Assembly: GCA_012719815.1 (NCBI GenBank)
Contig: JAAXZP010000303.1
Coordinates: forward strand, 1-7,662
Reading direction: 5' to 3'
DNA length: 7,662 nucleotides
DNA from: Christensenellaceae bacterium
Lineage (GTDB): Bacteria > Bacillota > Clostridia > Christensenellales > SZUA-584
The notes below the pieces were generated by a model that was given only the letters and a program-made list of their open reading frames with translations, did not search any database and was not told the origin of the DNA. Position 1 is the first letter of the stretch. Each line of letters starts with the position of its first letter. A program made the position numbers and the translations under genes. This document shows positions 1 through 6,180 of this stretch, piece after piece.

Positions 1-1103
1 ACATCGAGCATACCTTCCCGGACGAGCTTGACCATCTGTCCACATGCAAGTCGCCGCACACCATGCTGGGCGCGCTCGCCAAGTCGTTCTACGCGAAACA
101 GATCGGCGTGGACCCCAGGGACATGTTCGTGGTGTCGGTGATGCCGTGCACCGCGAAGAAGTTCGAGATAGGCCGCCACGAGATGCAAAACGACGGCTGC
201 CCCAACGTGGACGCGGTTTTAACCACGCGCGAGCTGGCGCAGATGATACGCGAGGCGGGCATCGACTTCGCCAAGCTGCCTGATTCGGATTTCGACAGCC
301 CGCTGGGCCTGTCCACCGGCGCGGCGGACATATTCGGCGTGACGGGCGGCGTGATGGAGGCGGCGCTGCGCACCGTGTACGAGGTGGTCACCGGCCGCGA
401 GCTGCCGTTCGACGGGCTGCACGTGGAGCCCATCGTGGGGCTGGACCAGGTGAAAACCGCCGAACTTCTGATCGAGAACCCGCTGCCGGAGTACTCGTTC
501 CTTAATGGCGTGACGGTGAGAGTGGCGGTGACCAGCGGCCTTGCGGGCGCGAAGCAGCTGATGGAGCAGGTGGCGCGCGGGGAATCGCCGTACCACTTCA
601 TCGAGGTGATGGGCTGCCCCGGCGGCTGCATCATGGGCGGCGGCCAGCCGCGCTCCAAAGACCCGGACGTGCGCATCCAGCGCAGGCGCGGCAGATACAG
701 CGAGGACGCGAGCAAGCCGCTCCGCAAGTCGCACGAGAACCCCGCAGTGCAGAAGCTCTACGAGGACTTCCTGGGTGAGCCCAACGGGCATCTGTCGCAC
801 GAGCTGCTGCACACGCATTACGTGAAGCGCGGGCGGTACAACGAGTATCTGGACGAGAAATATGTGATGGATGAGGTGAAACCGATGGCAGAGCACAGCA
901 TTCATACGGGCCAGAAACCTTCCAGAAAGAAAGACGCCAGCGAGCGCGCGGCCAGCCGGGTGCAGAGCGACCTGGAATCGCTGCGCGTGATGGCGCTGGA
1001 GGCGGAGATAAACCGCCTGAAGCAGGAGCTCGCGGACTCGCAGGAGACGGTGGAGATACTCAAGGAAGTGATGAGCGACTACGCCAAGAGGCCAAGGAGA
1101 TAA
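1..1103 (+). CDS. [FeFe]-hydrogenase catalytic subunit, 3' part (5' end outside window)
   Basis: The gene enters the window already open (first full codon at 3) and gives 366 residues. It is the C-terminal part of an iron-only hydrogenase, which reduces protons or oxidises H2 at the H-cluster, usually with NAD(P)H or ferredoxin partners in the cytoplasm of fermentative anaerobes. Two of the three H-cluster signatures are visible: MPCTAKKFE (fragment residues 47-55) and, further on, EVMGCPGGCIMGGGQP. The first signature (TSCCPxW type) and any N-terminal Fe-S domains would lie upstream. After the second signature comes a small-subunit-like region ending near HTHYVKRGRYNEYL. About 80 further residues follow: a basic linker (GQKPSRKKDASERAASR) and a leucine-zipper-like helix (LEAEINRLKQELADS onward). 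That tail is longer than I expect for the family. Group assignment and electron partners cannot be decided from this fragment. No clear U-tract terminator follows the stop. Confidence 0.95.
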   Translation, partial: IEHTFPDELDHLSTCKSPHTMLGALAKSFYAKQIGVDPRDMFVVSVMPCTAKKFEIGRHEMQNDGCPNVDAVLTTRELAQMIREAGIDFAKLPDSDFDSPLGLSTGAADIFGVTGGVMEAALRTVYEVVTGRELPFDGLHVEPIVGLDQVKTAELLIENPLPEYSFLNGVTVRVAVTSGLAGAKQLMEQVARGESPYHFIEVMGCPGGCIMGGGQPRSKDPDVRIQRRRGRYSEDASKPLRKSHENPAVQKLYEDFLGEPNGHLSHELLHTHYVKRGRYNEYLDEKYVMDEVKPMAEHSIHTGQKPSRKKDASERAASRVQSDLESLRVMALEAEINRLKQELADSQETVEILKEVMSDYAKRPRR

Positions 1104-1200
1104 TTGGGATGAAGATCGGGGGTTCTCCTAAAAGCATTTGCTTATTGGGGTGAAATAGCCCGGCTTGCCCACGGAAAAATTTGAATTTCTTAAAGCTAGG

Positions 1201-1309
1201 GCAGGGCGAACATCGCCGGTTCGTCCTGTTCGGCCTGGCGAAACCTCTGGTTTCGCCGCTTTGCCGGCGGCTATGCGCGGTAATCCAACCCGGACTGTGC
1301 ATAGCCGCC
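1201..1309. repeat. Array of three consecutive hairpins (structured repeat, copy A)
   Basis: Three inverted repeats lie back to back in the gap after the hydrogenase. Hairpin 1 pairs 1201-1211 with 1219-1229 (11 bp with two G-U pairs, 7-nt loop). Hairpin 2 is a perfect 9-bp repeat, GGCGAAACC at 1237-1245 and GGTTTCGCC at 1249-1257, with a 3-nt loop. Hairpin 3 has perfect 11-bp arms, GGCGGCTATGC at 1266-1276 and GCATAGCCGCC at 1299-1309, extending inward to about 15 bp with G-U pairs. Hairpins 2 and 3 match in order, spacing and partly in sequence the pair at 6181-6259, so this looks like a dispersed repeat. No U-tract follows, so simple intrinsic termination is doubtful. Upstream, 1104-1200 holds only a weak 5-bp palindrome at 1132-1143. 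Confidence 0.7.
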
Positions 1310-1348
1310 TTCAATCTGGCGAAAAATCTTGGGTTAAACAATGTCTGT

Positions 1349-1365
1349 AATGCAACAGTTGCATT
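1349..1365. other. 17-bp near-perfect palindrome
   Basis: AATGCAACAGTTGCATT reads the same on both strands around a single central base, with 8-bp arms. It marks the change from GC-rich to AT-rich DNA. Its size would suit a dimeric regulator, but no promoter overlaps it and it could be part of the neighbouring hairpin array. Function unknown. Confidence 0.4.
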
Positions 1366-1398
1366 GACTGATATATATAAAATTTTAATGTTGTTACT

Positions 1399-1611
1399 TT
1401 ATTTGATTTTTTCACAGTATACTTTACCGTTATTAATATGAACCATGATATCTCCGCCTGTTATCCAATCATGATTTGATTCGATTATGTCCATAGCTTT
1501 TATTGTTTGTGCTATATGGATTATTCGATTCATGTCCTTTACTTCATTTTTACTCAAATCATATGAGATGCAAAAACTATCTTTGTTATCGTTGTAAACT
1601 GCATATTTCAT
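1399..1611 (-). CDS. AT-rich orphan small protein, 70 residues, unknown function
   Basis: I do not recognise this protein. It begins MKYAVYNDNKDSFCISYDL and ends GGDIMVHINNGKVYCEKIK, with mixed charge, no membrane segment and no signal peptide. It reads like a small soluble alpha/beta domain. I chose the ATG at 1611-1609 because AAGGTGG (1625-1619) sits 8 nt upstream; an in-frame GTG at 1623 would overlap that ribosome binding site. A promoter with a perfect TATAAT lies just upstream (1644-1673), and the stop is TAA. Base composition is far more AT-rich than the hydrogenase or the 513-residue membrane protein, which suggests transfer. It is monocistronic and the only minus-strand gene in the first 3.7 kb. 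The full expression signals argue for a real gene despite its length. Confidence 0.6.
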   Translation of the reverse strand: MKYAVYNDNKDSFCISYDLSKNEVKDMNRIIHIAQTIKAMDIIESNHDWITGGDIMVHINNGKVYCEKIK

Positions 1612-1643
1612 TATTATTACCACCTTTATACAGGATTGATTAT

Positions 1644-1673
1644 ATTATACATATCAGCAACGTATATCATCAA
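1644..1673 (-). promoter_or_regulatory. Promoter of the 70-residue orphan gene
   Basis: On the minus strand, TTGATG (1673-1668) is separated by 18 nt from a perfect TATAAT (1649-1644). The ribosome binding site follows about 20 nt downstream, giving a short leader. This is a sigma-A-type promoter, read from sequence only. Confidence 0.6.
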
Positions 1674-1716
1674 CCAGCTAAACTGTAAAATACATTAATA
1701 TGATTTAATGTGAGCG

Positions 1717-1839
1717 TTGGAGGACATATATGAAACAGATAGATTCACGCTGAATGCCCAAGAGATAAAAAGTAAATATGAGTTTTCAACAGGACGGGTA
1801 ATTACTGCCCGTTCTTTTTTATGGCGGCATGCATATTAA
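1717..1839 (+). other. Possible gene remnant or leader peptide region
   Basis: A strong GGAGG (1719-1723) lies 6 nt before ATG at 1730, but that frame codes only MKQIDSR before TGA (1751-1753). An overlapping frame is open from a TTG at 1717 to TAA at 1839 and includes TLNAQEIKSKYEFSTGRVI, which looks like real protein. Either a gene lost all but its start by frameshift and deletion, or this is a short leader ORF. The terminator at 1791-1820 overlaps it. Neither reading is proven. Confidence 0.25.
1791..1820 (+). terminator. Intrinsic terminator
   Basis: AGGACGGG (1791-1798) pairs with CCCGTTCT (1808-1815) across a 9-nt loop, with one G-U pair, and the run of T continues to 1820. It would end any transcript from the short reading frame at 1730 and separates it from the promoter at 1909. 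Confidence 0.75.
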
Positions 1840-1908
1840 AACGCTGTCCGCGATATGATAAACAATACGGGCAACAATAATTTAATATCGAAAAACGATA
1901 AAAAATAA

Positions 1909-1937
1909 TTGACATACGCCACTGCCTGTGCTAAGCT
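1909..1937 (+). promoter_or_regulatory. Promoter of the 41-residue ORF and DUF4173 gene
   Basis: A perfect TTGACA (1909-1914) is followed after 17 nt by TAAGCT (1932-1937), with TG one base upstream giving an extended -10. The DNA just upstream is A-rich, like an UP element, and holds a small palindrome, TATCG-AAAAA-CGATA (1886-1900), that could be an operator. The next start codon is at 1972. Confidence 0.65.
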
Positions 1938-1971
1938 CAGCTCAAGAAAAAAATACCGGAGGTCATGCGTT

Positions 1972-2097
1972 ATGACGGATAACAGTTACCTTTTGCAGTA
2001 TTTTATAGAGAACAGCCCTAAAGATAAAAAACAAACACCCGCATCCAAAACGGCCAAGGACGAAGACGATAAAAAAGAGGGCAAAAGCCATGAATAA
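1972..2097 (+). CDS. Small charged protein, 41 residues, coupled to the DUF4173 gene
   Basis: The protein starts MTDNSYLLQYFIENSP and continues as a Lys/Asp/Glu-rich, probably disordered tail ending KKEGKSHE. I do not recognise a family. The ATG at 1972 is preceded by GGAGG (1958-1962) with 9 nt spacing and lies 35 nt after the -10 of the promoter. The same frame extends upstream to 1909, but that codon is the -35 box, so the longer reading is rejected. The last 8 bases overlap the start of the 513-residue membrane protein (ATG at 2090), so translation of the two is likely coupled. It may be an accessory peptide of that membrane protein or mainly a translational leader. Only about 18 residues at the N-terminus have a hydrophobic or aromatic character. 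Confidence 0.6.
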   Translation: MTDNSYLLQYFIENSPKDKKQTPASKTAKDEDDKKEGKSHE

Positions 2098-3631
2098 GCC
2101 GTACGAATGGGCAGCCGCCCCCGCGCAGGCGGCCAGGCCGGAGAAAAAGCCGTGGGCCGCAGCGCCGCCCCGCCTCATCGCCTCCGCGTCGGTTTTCGGC
2201 GCGCTTTTCGCGTACCTTCTGGTGCACCGGGAGCCGGGGCTTAACTTCACCATCCTCGTGCTGGCGGCGTACGCGTTCGCCTTTATCAACCGCGGCCTGT
2301 TTGTGCAGCGAACGTTCCGGCAGGAATGGCCGGTGTATATCGCCACCATACCGGTTTTGCTGCTCGCGGTGCTGTTCTTTACCACGGATACGGTGCTAAA
2401 CATACTGAGCGTGCCCGTCATATTGCTGGTGATGGCGGCGCAGTACCTCGTGATATCCGGCAACGCGGTGTACGGCTGGGACCACCCGGGGTTTATCGCC
2501 GACCTGATATTCGGCGGCCTCAACCGGGGCCTTCTGGCGATGGGGCTGTATTCCGCCGGCCTTTTCGGCGCGCTTTTCAGGGGCCGCTCGCAGAAGAAAG
2601 CGGGCGTGCTGGCGGGCGTGGCGGCCGGCGCGGTGCTGCTGCTCATTGTGGCGCCTTTGCTGCTTTTGTCCGACCCCAACATAGCCGGCGCCCTGCAGGC
2701 TTTCTTCCGCTTTCTGGACTTCGGCGACATCATCCTGTACCTGTTCGTGTTCTACCTGGGCGCAACGCTGGTGACGGCCCCGATCGCCTCCGCCAAAAGC
2801 CCGGAGCTCACCGGCCAGCGCAAGGCGGGGGAGAAGGCGCCGGGCCGCCCGATACCGGCGGTGACCACCGGCATCGCGCTCACGATGCTGGGCGTGGTGT
2901 ACGTGCTGTTCGCGGCGGTGCAGTTCGGGTATTTCTTCCTGCCGCAGGAAACCATCCGGACGGTGCTGGGCCTCACCAGCTCGGCGTACGCGGTGCGCGG
3001 CTTCGGCGAGCTGCTGCTGGTCACCTGCATCAACTTCGCCGTCATACTCGCGGCGCAGCGCTTCACGGCCTTAAAAGACGGCAAAATTCCGCCGTACATC
3101 AAAGCGCTGCTCACCCTGCTGGTCGCGTTCAACTTTGTGATCATGGCGTCGTCGCACCTGAGGATTGAGGTCTACGAAGCGTCGTTCGGGCACACCGTGC
3201 TGCGCTTCCTGTCGCACTCGTTCATGGTGCTGCTGCTGGTTTTAAATGCCATCGTGCTGCTGAGGATATTCATGCCCCGGGTAAAGGTGGTGAAGCTGTT
3301 TATGGCGGCGGCGCTGGCGTATTTCTGCACCGTCACCGCGATAGGTCCGGAGCGCTACGTCGCCAACCGCAACATAGAAAGGTACGAGCGGGCGGCAGCG
3401 GCGGGGGTCGGGCAGGACGTCGACACGGGCTACCTGATGGTTCTGTCCGACAGCGCGATGCCCGCGGTGTGCGACTTTTTGCAGCGCCATCCCGAGCTGA
3501 TGACGGAGGACATCCGCAGCACAGCGGAGGCCCGGCTGACCTACATCCGGTCGAGAAACGGCGGCTGGCAGTCGCTGAACACCGCGCGGATTGGCGCGCG
3601 GCAGGCTCTGGAGAAGCTGCTGGAGGGTTAG
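2090..3631 (+). CDS. DUF4173-type multi-pass membrane protein, 513 residues
   Basis: This is a polytopic membrane protein with about 12 hydrophobic segments, roughly at residues 28-45, 52-70, 82-99, 104-121, 145-163, 172-193, 212-231, 260-283, 303-323, 334-353, 373-394 and 402-419. The central stretch, with VVYVLFAAVQFGYFF (269-283) and AYAVRGFGELLLVTCINF (299-316), is characteristic of DUF4173 proteins, where an AxxGFxEL motif follows a YxxF segment. The C-terminal soluble part keeps the family pattern of an N-x-x-x-x-R-Y element (RNIERY, 427-432) followed by DTGYLMVLSDSAMPAV (445-460). Function of the family is not established. The N-terminus is Ala/Pro-rich and cytoplasmic-looking. Its ATG overlaps the preceding small ORF by 8 bases, and a strong terminator follows 11 nt after the stop, so the two form one short operon. 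Confidence 0.85.
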   Translation: MNKPYEWAAAPAQAARPEKKPWAAAPPRLIASASVFGALFAYLLVHREPGLNFTILVLAAYAFAFINRGLFVQRTFRQEWPVYIATIPVLLLAVLFFTTDTVLNILSVPVILLVMAAQYLVISGNAVYGWDHPGFIADLIFGGLNRGLLAMGLYSAGLFGALFRGRSQKKAGVLAGVAAGAVLLLIVAPLLLLSDPNIAGALQAFFRFLDFGDIILYLFVFYLGATLVTAPIASAKSPELTGQRKAGEKAPGRPIPAVTTGIALTMLGVVYVLFAAVQFGYFFLPQETIRTVLGLTSSAYAVRGFGELLLVTCINFAVILAAQRFTALKDGKIPPYIKALLTLLVAFNFVIMASSHLRIEVYEASFGHTVLRFLSHSFMVLLLVLNAIVLLRIFMPRVKVVKLFMAAALAYFCTVTAIGPERYVANRNIERYERAAAAGVGQDVDTGYLMVLSDSAMPAVCDFLQRHPELMTEDIRSTAEARLTYIRSRNGGWQSLNTARIGARQALEKLLEG

Positions 3632-3642
3632 ACAATCAGACA

Positions 3643-3675
3643 GGCGGCGCACTCGCTTATGCGCCGTCTTTTTTT
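3643..3675 (+). terminator. Intrinsic terminator after the DUF4173 gene
   Basis: GGCGGCGCA (3643-3651) pairs with TGCGCCGTC (3660-3668), nine pairs with one G-U, around an 8-nt loop, and a run of seven T follows (3669-3675). It ends the operon that starts at 1909. Confidence 0.9.
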
Positions 3676-3743
3676 ATGGACGGGGGAGGGGTCATGCTGG
3701 CGCAGGGAGGTGAAACTATCAATAACGCCGGTTATGCGTCCTG

Positions 3744-4000
3744 TCAATAAGGCTTTTGGTGTAAAACGGTATCCGAAATATGCCTGGCTTCCTCATAATC
3801 GTCTTTCTTCACGGAGATGACGTATTGCCTTTCATAATCCGGATCGATGCCAAAACTGCCGGAGCGGCCCCTTCTTCGAGCCGCACGGTTGATCACTCTA
3901 TAACTGTATCGGATGCCTGTTTCCCGAGCAAATGCCTGATTTGATAGAACTCTTCCATTGAGTAGCCGATGTATACATCCTCTTTGTTAAACCAGAACAC
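3744..4000 (-). pseudogene. Small soluble-protein gene broken by a one-base frameshift
   Basis: The minus strand has GGAGGG (4013-4008), a 7-nt gap and GTG at 4000, reading MFWFNKEDVYIGYSMEEFYQIR before the frame drifts to a TGA at 3893. From about 3936 a frame offset by one base reads AFARETGIRYSYRVINRAAR and onward through SGSFGIDPDYERQYVISVKK to KPY and TGA at 3744. Joined with one missing base, the two halves give about 85 residues. The shape resembles small clostridial proteins I have seen, which open W/F-K-x-x-V-Y-x-G-Y-S and end with a Y-V-x-V-K-K-x-D-Y segment; the number of residues across the break also fits. No slippery heptamer is evident at the junction. A sequencing or assembly error is the main alternative to a true pseudogene. 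Function of the family is unknown to me. Confidence 0.7.
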
Positions 4001-4032
4001 GGCTTTACCCTCCAGACAATGGGTATGTTTTC

Positions 4033-4060
4033 ATTATATCATTCCAGCGTCAGCTGTCGA
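4033..4060 (-). promoter_or_regulatory. Promoter of the frameshifted small gene
   Basis: On the minus strand TCGACA (4060-4055) precedes an extended -10, TGATATAAT, whose TATAAT lies at 4038-4033; spacing is 16 nt. The Shine-Dalgarno sequence is about 20 nt further on. An intact promoter suggests that the frameshift in the gene is recent or artefactual. Confidence 0.6.
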
Positions 4061-4088
4061 TGCATCCTCTTACGATGCGGTTTTGCCG

Positions 4089-4772
4089 TCACTTCAGCCG
4101 CCAGTTGCGGCCCGGCCCCGGCGCGACGTAAAGCGCGAACTCGCCGCACTGCTGCCGGATGCGCCCGCCCAGCGCCTCGTCGTAGCCGATGACGGCGTCC
4201 AGCGGCTGCTCCGACGTGATCACGGTGACGCCCTGCGTCATCACGCGCCGGTTGATGAGCTCAAACGAGTGCCGGATGTCGGCGGCGGAGGGCGGGTACT
4301 TCATGAAGTCGTCGATGTACAGCACGTCCGCCCTGCCGTAGTCCCTGAGCAGTTCCTCGTACGCGTCGCTGTTGAGCGCGCTTTTCATCTCGTTCATCAG
4401 CTGCTGGTACGACCTGTATATAACGCCCCTGCCGCGGCTTAAAAAGTGCCCGCACACCGCGAACCCCAGGTGCGTCTTGCCCGCGCCGGTGCAGCCCGAA
4501 AGGTACAGCATGCGCCGCTCATCCTGCTCCACAAAGCCCCGGCACAGCTCCAGCATGCGCCGCTGGAACTCCTCGCCGGTTTGGAAGTTGTCGAAGCGGC
4601 AGCGCTCCAGTACGCCCTCCAGCCCGGATTTCTTCAGGTAATACAGCGTCCGCCGCCGGGGCAGGCACGCGCAGTACTTTGCCACCGGCCTGCCGTCCTC
4701 CATCACCACCTCGAAGCCGGAGTCCTGGCACACCTCGCAGTGCATCACGTTTCTCATCGTCAGCGTTTCCAT
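4089..4772 (-). CDS. DnaC/IstB-type helicase loader ATPase, 227 residues
   Basis: This is an AAA+ ATPase of the DnaC/DnaI/IstB group, which loads replicative helicase at an origin or phage replisome. Walker A is GCTGAGKTH (93-101) and Walker B is VLYIDDF (150-156). A sensor-1-like stretch, VTVITSEQP (182-190), has Ser/Glu where many relatives have Asn. An arginine-rich GGRIRQQCG (202-210) is the likely Arg-finger region. The N-terminus has four cysteines (12, 15, 34, 36; CEVC and CAC) suited to a zinc site, as in many DnaC-like loaders. I prefer the ATG at 4772, which shares one base with the stop of the upstream gene (TGATG) and has GAGGTG 5 nt upstream; a GTG one codon earlier is possible. 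It is the second gene of a two-gene unit with the DUF6291-type protein. IstB of IS21 is less likely because no IstA transposase is nearby. Confidence 0.85.
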   Translation of the reverse strand: METLTMRNVMHCEVCQDSGFEVVMEDGRPVAKYCACLPRRRTLYYLKKSGLEGVLERCRFDNFQTGEEFQRRMLELCRGFVEQDERRMLYLSGCTGAGKTHLGFAVCGHFLSRGRGVIYRSYQQLMNEMKSALNSDAYEELLRDYGRADVLYIDDFMKYPPSAADIRHSFELINRRVMTQGVTVITSEQPLDAVIGYDEALGGRIRQQCGEFALYVAPGPGRNWRLK

Positions 4773-5479
4773 CACAGCACCTCGCTGTATACAGGCTGCG
4801 GCGGCTCAGGAGGCGGGCTTTGGTCTTTCGGCGAGGCGCGCTCGTCCCTTTCCCAGCCGCGCACCGCGGCGCGCCAGTCGCGCATGGGGGAGGAGCCCAC
4901 CATCCAGCCCTTGGACTCGTAGAAGTCGATGAAGCGCTGGGCGTCCACGCTGTTGCCCCGCTCGGCGCAGTACGCCATCACCTCTTCCAGCGTGGGCGGC
5001 ACAAAACGGTTTTGTGGCGAAGCTGTGTGTGGGCGGCGCGCAGAGCCGCAGACAGATACTCTTTCTTTCTCCGTATCCGTATCCGTATCTGTATCCGTAT
5101 CTGTATCCGTATCGGGTTTTTTGGGTTTGCCCTGGGTTACGGCGGGTTCCATTGGGTTTTCTTCGGTTACGGCGGCTTCGTACGGGCCCGTCCCGGTTTC
5201 CGCGGGTTCGTCCGCTTTTTTGTCGCTTTGGGACGGGCGGCCGCCCTTTGCGCCGTTGCTCCTGTTGCGCGCACACATCTCCTCGTACCGCGCACGGTCG
5301 CGGTCCAGCTGGTTGGCGAGCAGCAAAAATATGCCGCGCAGCGCGCCGGACAGCGCGGGCTCCTCGCCGTCCTCGTGCGCGAACACCGCCTTGATGAGTT
5401 GCCCCGCCTCCTCGTCGGACAGCGCGTCTATAGTGCTCCGGTAGTCGGCGTATAACTGAAACGCCTTTTTCTTCGTCAT
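4772..5479 (-). CDS. DUF6291-type replisome-organiser-like protein with Asp-Thr repeat linker
   Basis: Three parts are visible. Residues 1-80 (FQLYADYRSTIDALSDEE, then a Ser-Gly-x-x-x-x-I-F-x-L-x-x-x-Q-x-D pattern, ending NGAKGGRP) resemble DUF6291, common in phage and element replication proteins. Residues 81-157 are a low-complexity linker with seven Asp-Thr pairs (123-136) and two copies of E-x-A-V-T-x-x-x-P. Residues 159-211 (FVPPTLEEVMAYCAERGN, then VDAQRFIDFYESKGW and DWRAAVRGWE) match the C-terminal domain seen in phage replication initiation proteins that recruit a helicase loader. Start ATG 5479 has GGAGGG 5 nt upstream; a longer reading to 5512 lacks this. The stop overlaps the start of the helicase-loader gene by one base, so the two are coupled and probably act together. 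GC content matches the host-like genes, so any transfer is old or from a similar genome. Confidence 0.8.
   Translation of the reverse strand: MTKKKAFQLYADYRSTIDALSDEEAGQLIKAVFAHEDGEEPALSGALRGIFLLLANQLDRDRARYEEMCARNRSNGAKGGRPSQSDKKADEPAETGTGPYEAAVTEENPMEPAVTQGKPKKPDTDTDTDTDTDTDTEKERVSVCGSARRPHTASPQNRFVPPTLEEVMAYCAERGNSVDAQRFIDFYESKGWMVGSSPMRDWRAAVRGWERDERASPKDQSPPPEPPQPVYSEVL
5072..5113. repeat. Seven-copy hexanucleotide tandem repeat (Asp-Thr linker)
   Basis: Seven tandem hexamers, CGTATC with two TGTATC variants, lie inside the DUF6291-type gene. On the coding strand each is GATACG or GATACA, one Asp-Thr pair. Being a multiple of three, copy-number changes would lengthen or shorten the linker without a frameshift. 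Confidence 0.9.
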
Positions 5480-5554
5480 ACAGGCCCTCCCGCCATGTTT
5501 TGCTTCCATCATGCCACAGCTTATCTTTCACGACATTTCAACTTCCCGAAAAAA

Positions 5555-5577
5555 TTATTCGGAATTATTACGAATAA
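5555..5577. promoter_or_regulatory. Candidate operator upstream of rubrerythrin
   Basis: TTATTCG (5555-5561) and CGAATAA (5571-5577) form perfect 7-bp inverted arms with a 9-nt spacer, ending 3 bp before the -35 box of the rubrerythrin promoter. The same stretch also reads as two imperfect direct copies of AATTATT followed by CG. Rubrerythrin genes are often under peroxide-sensing regulators such as PerR, but this does not match the PerR box closely, so the regulator is unknown. It lies in the divergent gap and could also serve the minus-strand replication pair. Confidence 0.45.
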
Positions 5578-5580
5578 GTA

Positions 5581-5609
5581 TTGCAATTGGTTAAGGATGG
5601 TTGTATAAT
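5581..5609 (+). promoter_or_regulatory. Rubrerythrin promoter
   Basis: TTGCAA (5581-5586), a 17-nt spacer and a perfect TATAAT (5604-5609) form a good sigma-A promoter. The leader to the ATG at 5690 is about 75 nt, with AGGAGG at 5677-5682. Confidence 0.75.
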
Positions 5610-5689
5610 AAGGCCATCGAGAGCCGGTTGGGGAAAAAATCCGGCAGCAGGGAATAATGAAATAGAAACATATAACAGGAGGTAAAATC

Positions 5690-6175
5690 ATGAGCACACT
5701 CGACAATCTGATGGCGGCATTTGCGGGAGAATCCCAGGCGAACAGGAAGTACACGGCGTATGCGAAGCAGGCGGAGGCTGAGGGCAAGCTGAACGCGGCG
5801 AAGCTGTTCCGCGCGGCGGCGGACGCGGAGACGCTGCACGCTCTCAAGCACTTCGAAGTGGCCGGCAAAATCGGCAGCACGGCGGACAACTTAAAGGACG
5901 CGGTGGCGGGCGAGACGTACGAGTATAAGGACATGTACCCCGACATCGTGAAGCAGGCCGAGGCCGATGGCAACAAGGCGGCGGCGATGACGTTCAGGTT
6001 CGCGATGCAGGCGGAAGAGGTTCACGCCCGTCTGTATCAGGAAGCGCTGGATAACCTGGACAAAGAGGAAGAGGTGTTCTACTACCTGTGCCCGGTGTGC
6101 GGCAACATCGAGAAGGCCGTTCCGGAGAAGTGCCCGATCTGCGGCGTGCCCGGCAGCAAGTTCATTAAATACTGA
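5690..6175 (+). CDS. rbr: Rubrerythrin
   Basis: Rubrerythrin reduces hydrogen peroxide to water in the cytoplasm of anaerobes, taking electrons from rubredoxin or NADH-linked reductases. The 161-residue protein has the four-helix diiron domain with ligands E14, E47-x-x-H50, E75 and/or E78, and E109-x-x-H112, followed by a rubredoxin-like Fe(SCys)4 domain with C134/C137 (CPVCGN) and C148/C151 (CPICG). It is shorter than the roughly 190-residue classical form, with a compact linker and metal-binding tail, as in many clostridial homologues. AGGAGG lies 7 nt before the ATG. It is monocistronic, with its own promoter, a possible operator, and a hairpin 5 nt after the stop. It diverges from the replication gene pair and has no functional link to it that I can see. 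Confidence 0.95.
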   Translation: MSTLDNLMAAFAGESQANRKYTAYAKQAEAEGKLNAAKLFRAAADAETLHALKHFEVAGKIGSTADNLKDAVAGETYEYKDMYPDIVKQAEADGNKAAAMTFRFAMQAEEVHARLYQEALDNLDKEEEVFYYLCPVCGNIEKAVPEKCPICGVPGSKFIKY

Positions 6176-6180
6176 TTTGA

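Noticed and set aside
1165..1441. Two overlapping plus-strand ORFs across the hairpin array
   Set aside because: Their sequence is explained by the inverted repeats; neither has a ribosome binding site or recognisable protein features.
3694..3750. An 18-codon plus-strand ORF (MLAQGGETINNAGYASCQ) with an upstream GGAGG
   Set aside because: The spacing to the ATG is only 4 nt, it follows a strong terminator with no new promoter, and it runs against the end of the minus-strand pseudogene.
5072..5113. Short tandem repeat considered as a CRISPR array or iteron origin
   Set aside because: There are no spacers, the units are 6 bp, and they translate in frame as an Asp-Thr linker.
4679..5455. Long plus-strand frames antisense to the replication pair
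   Set aside because: They arise from GC-rich codon bias of the real minus-strand genes, which have clear domains and ribosome binding sites.
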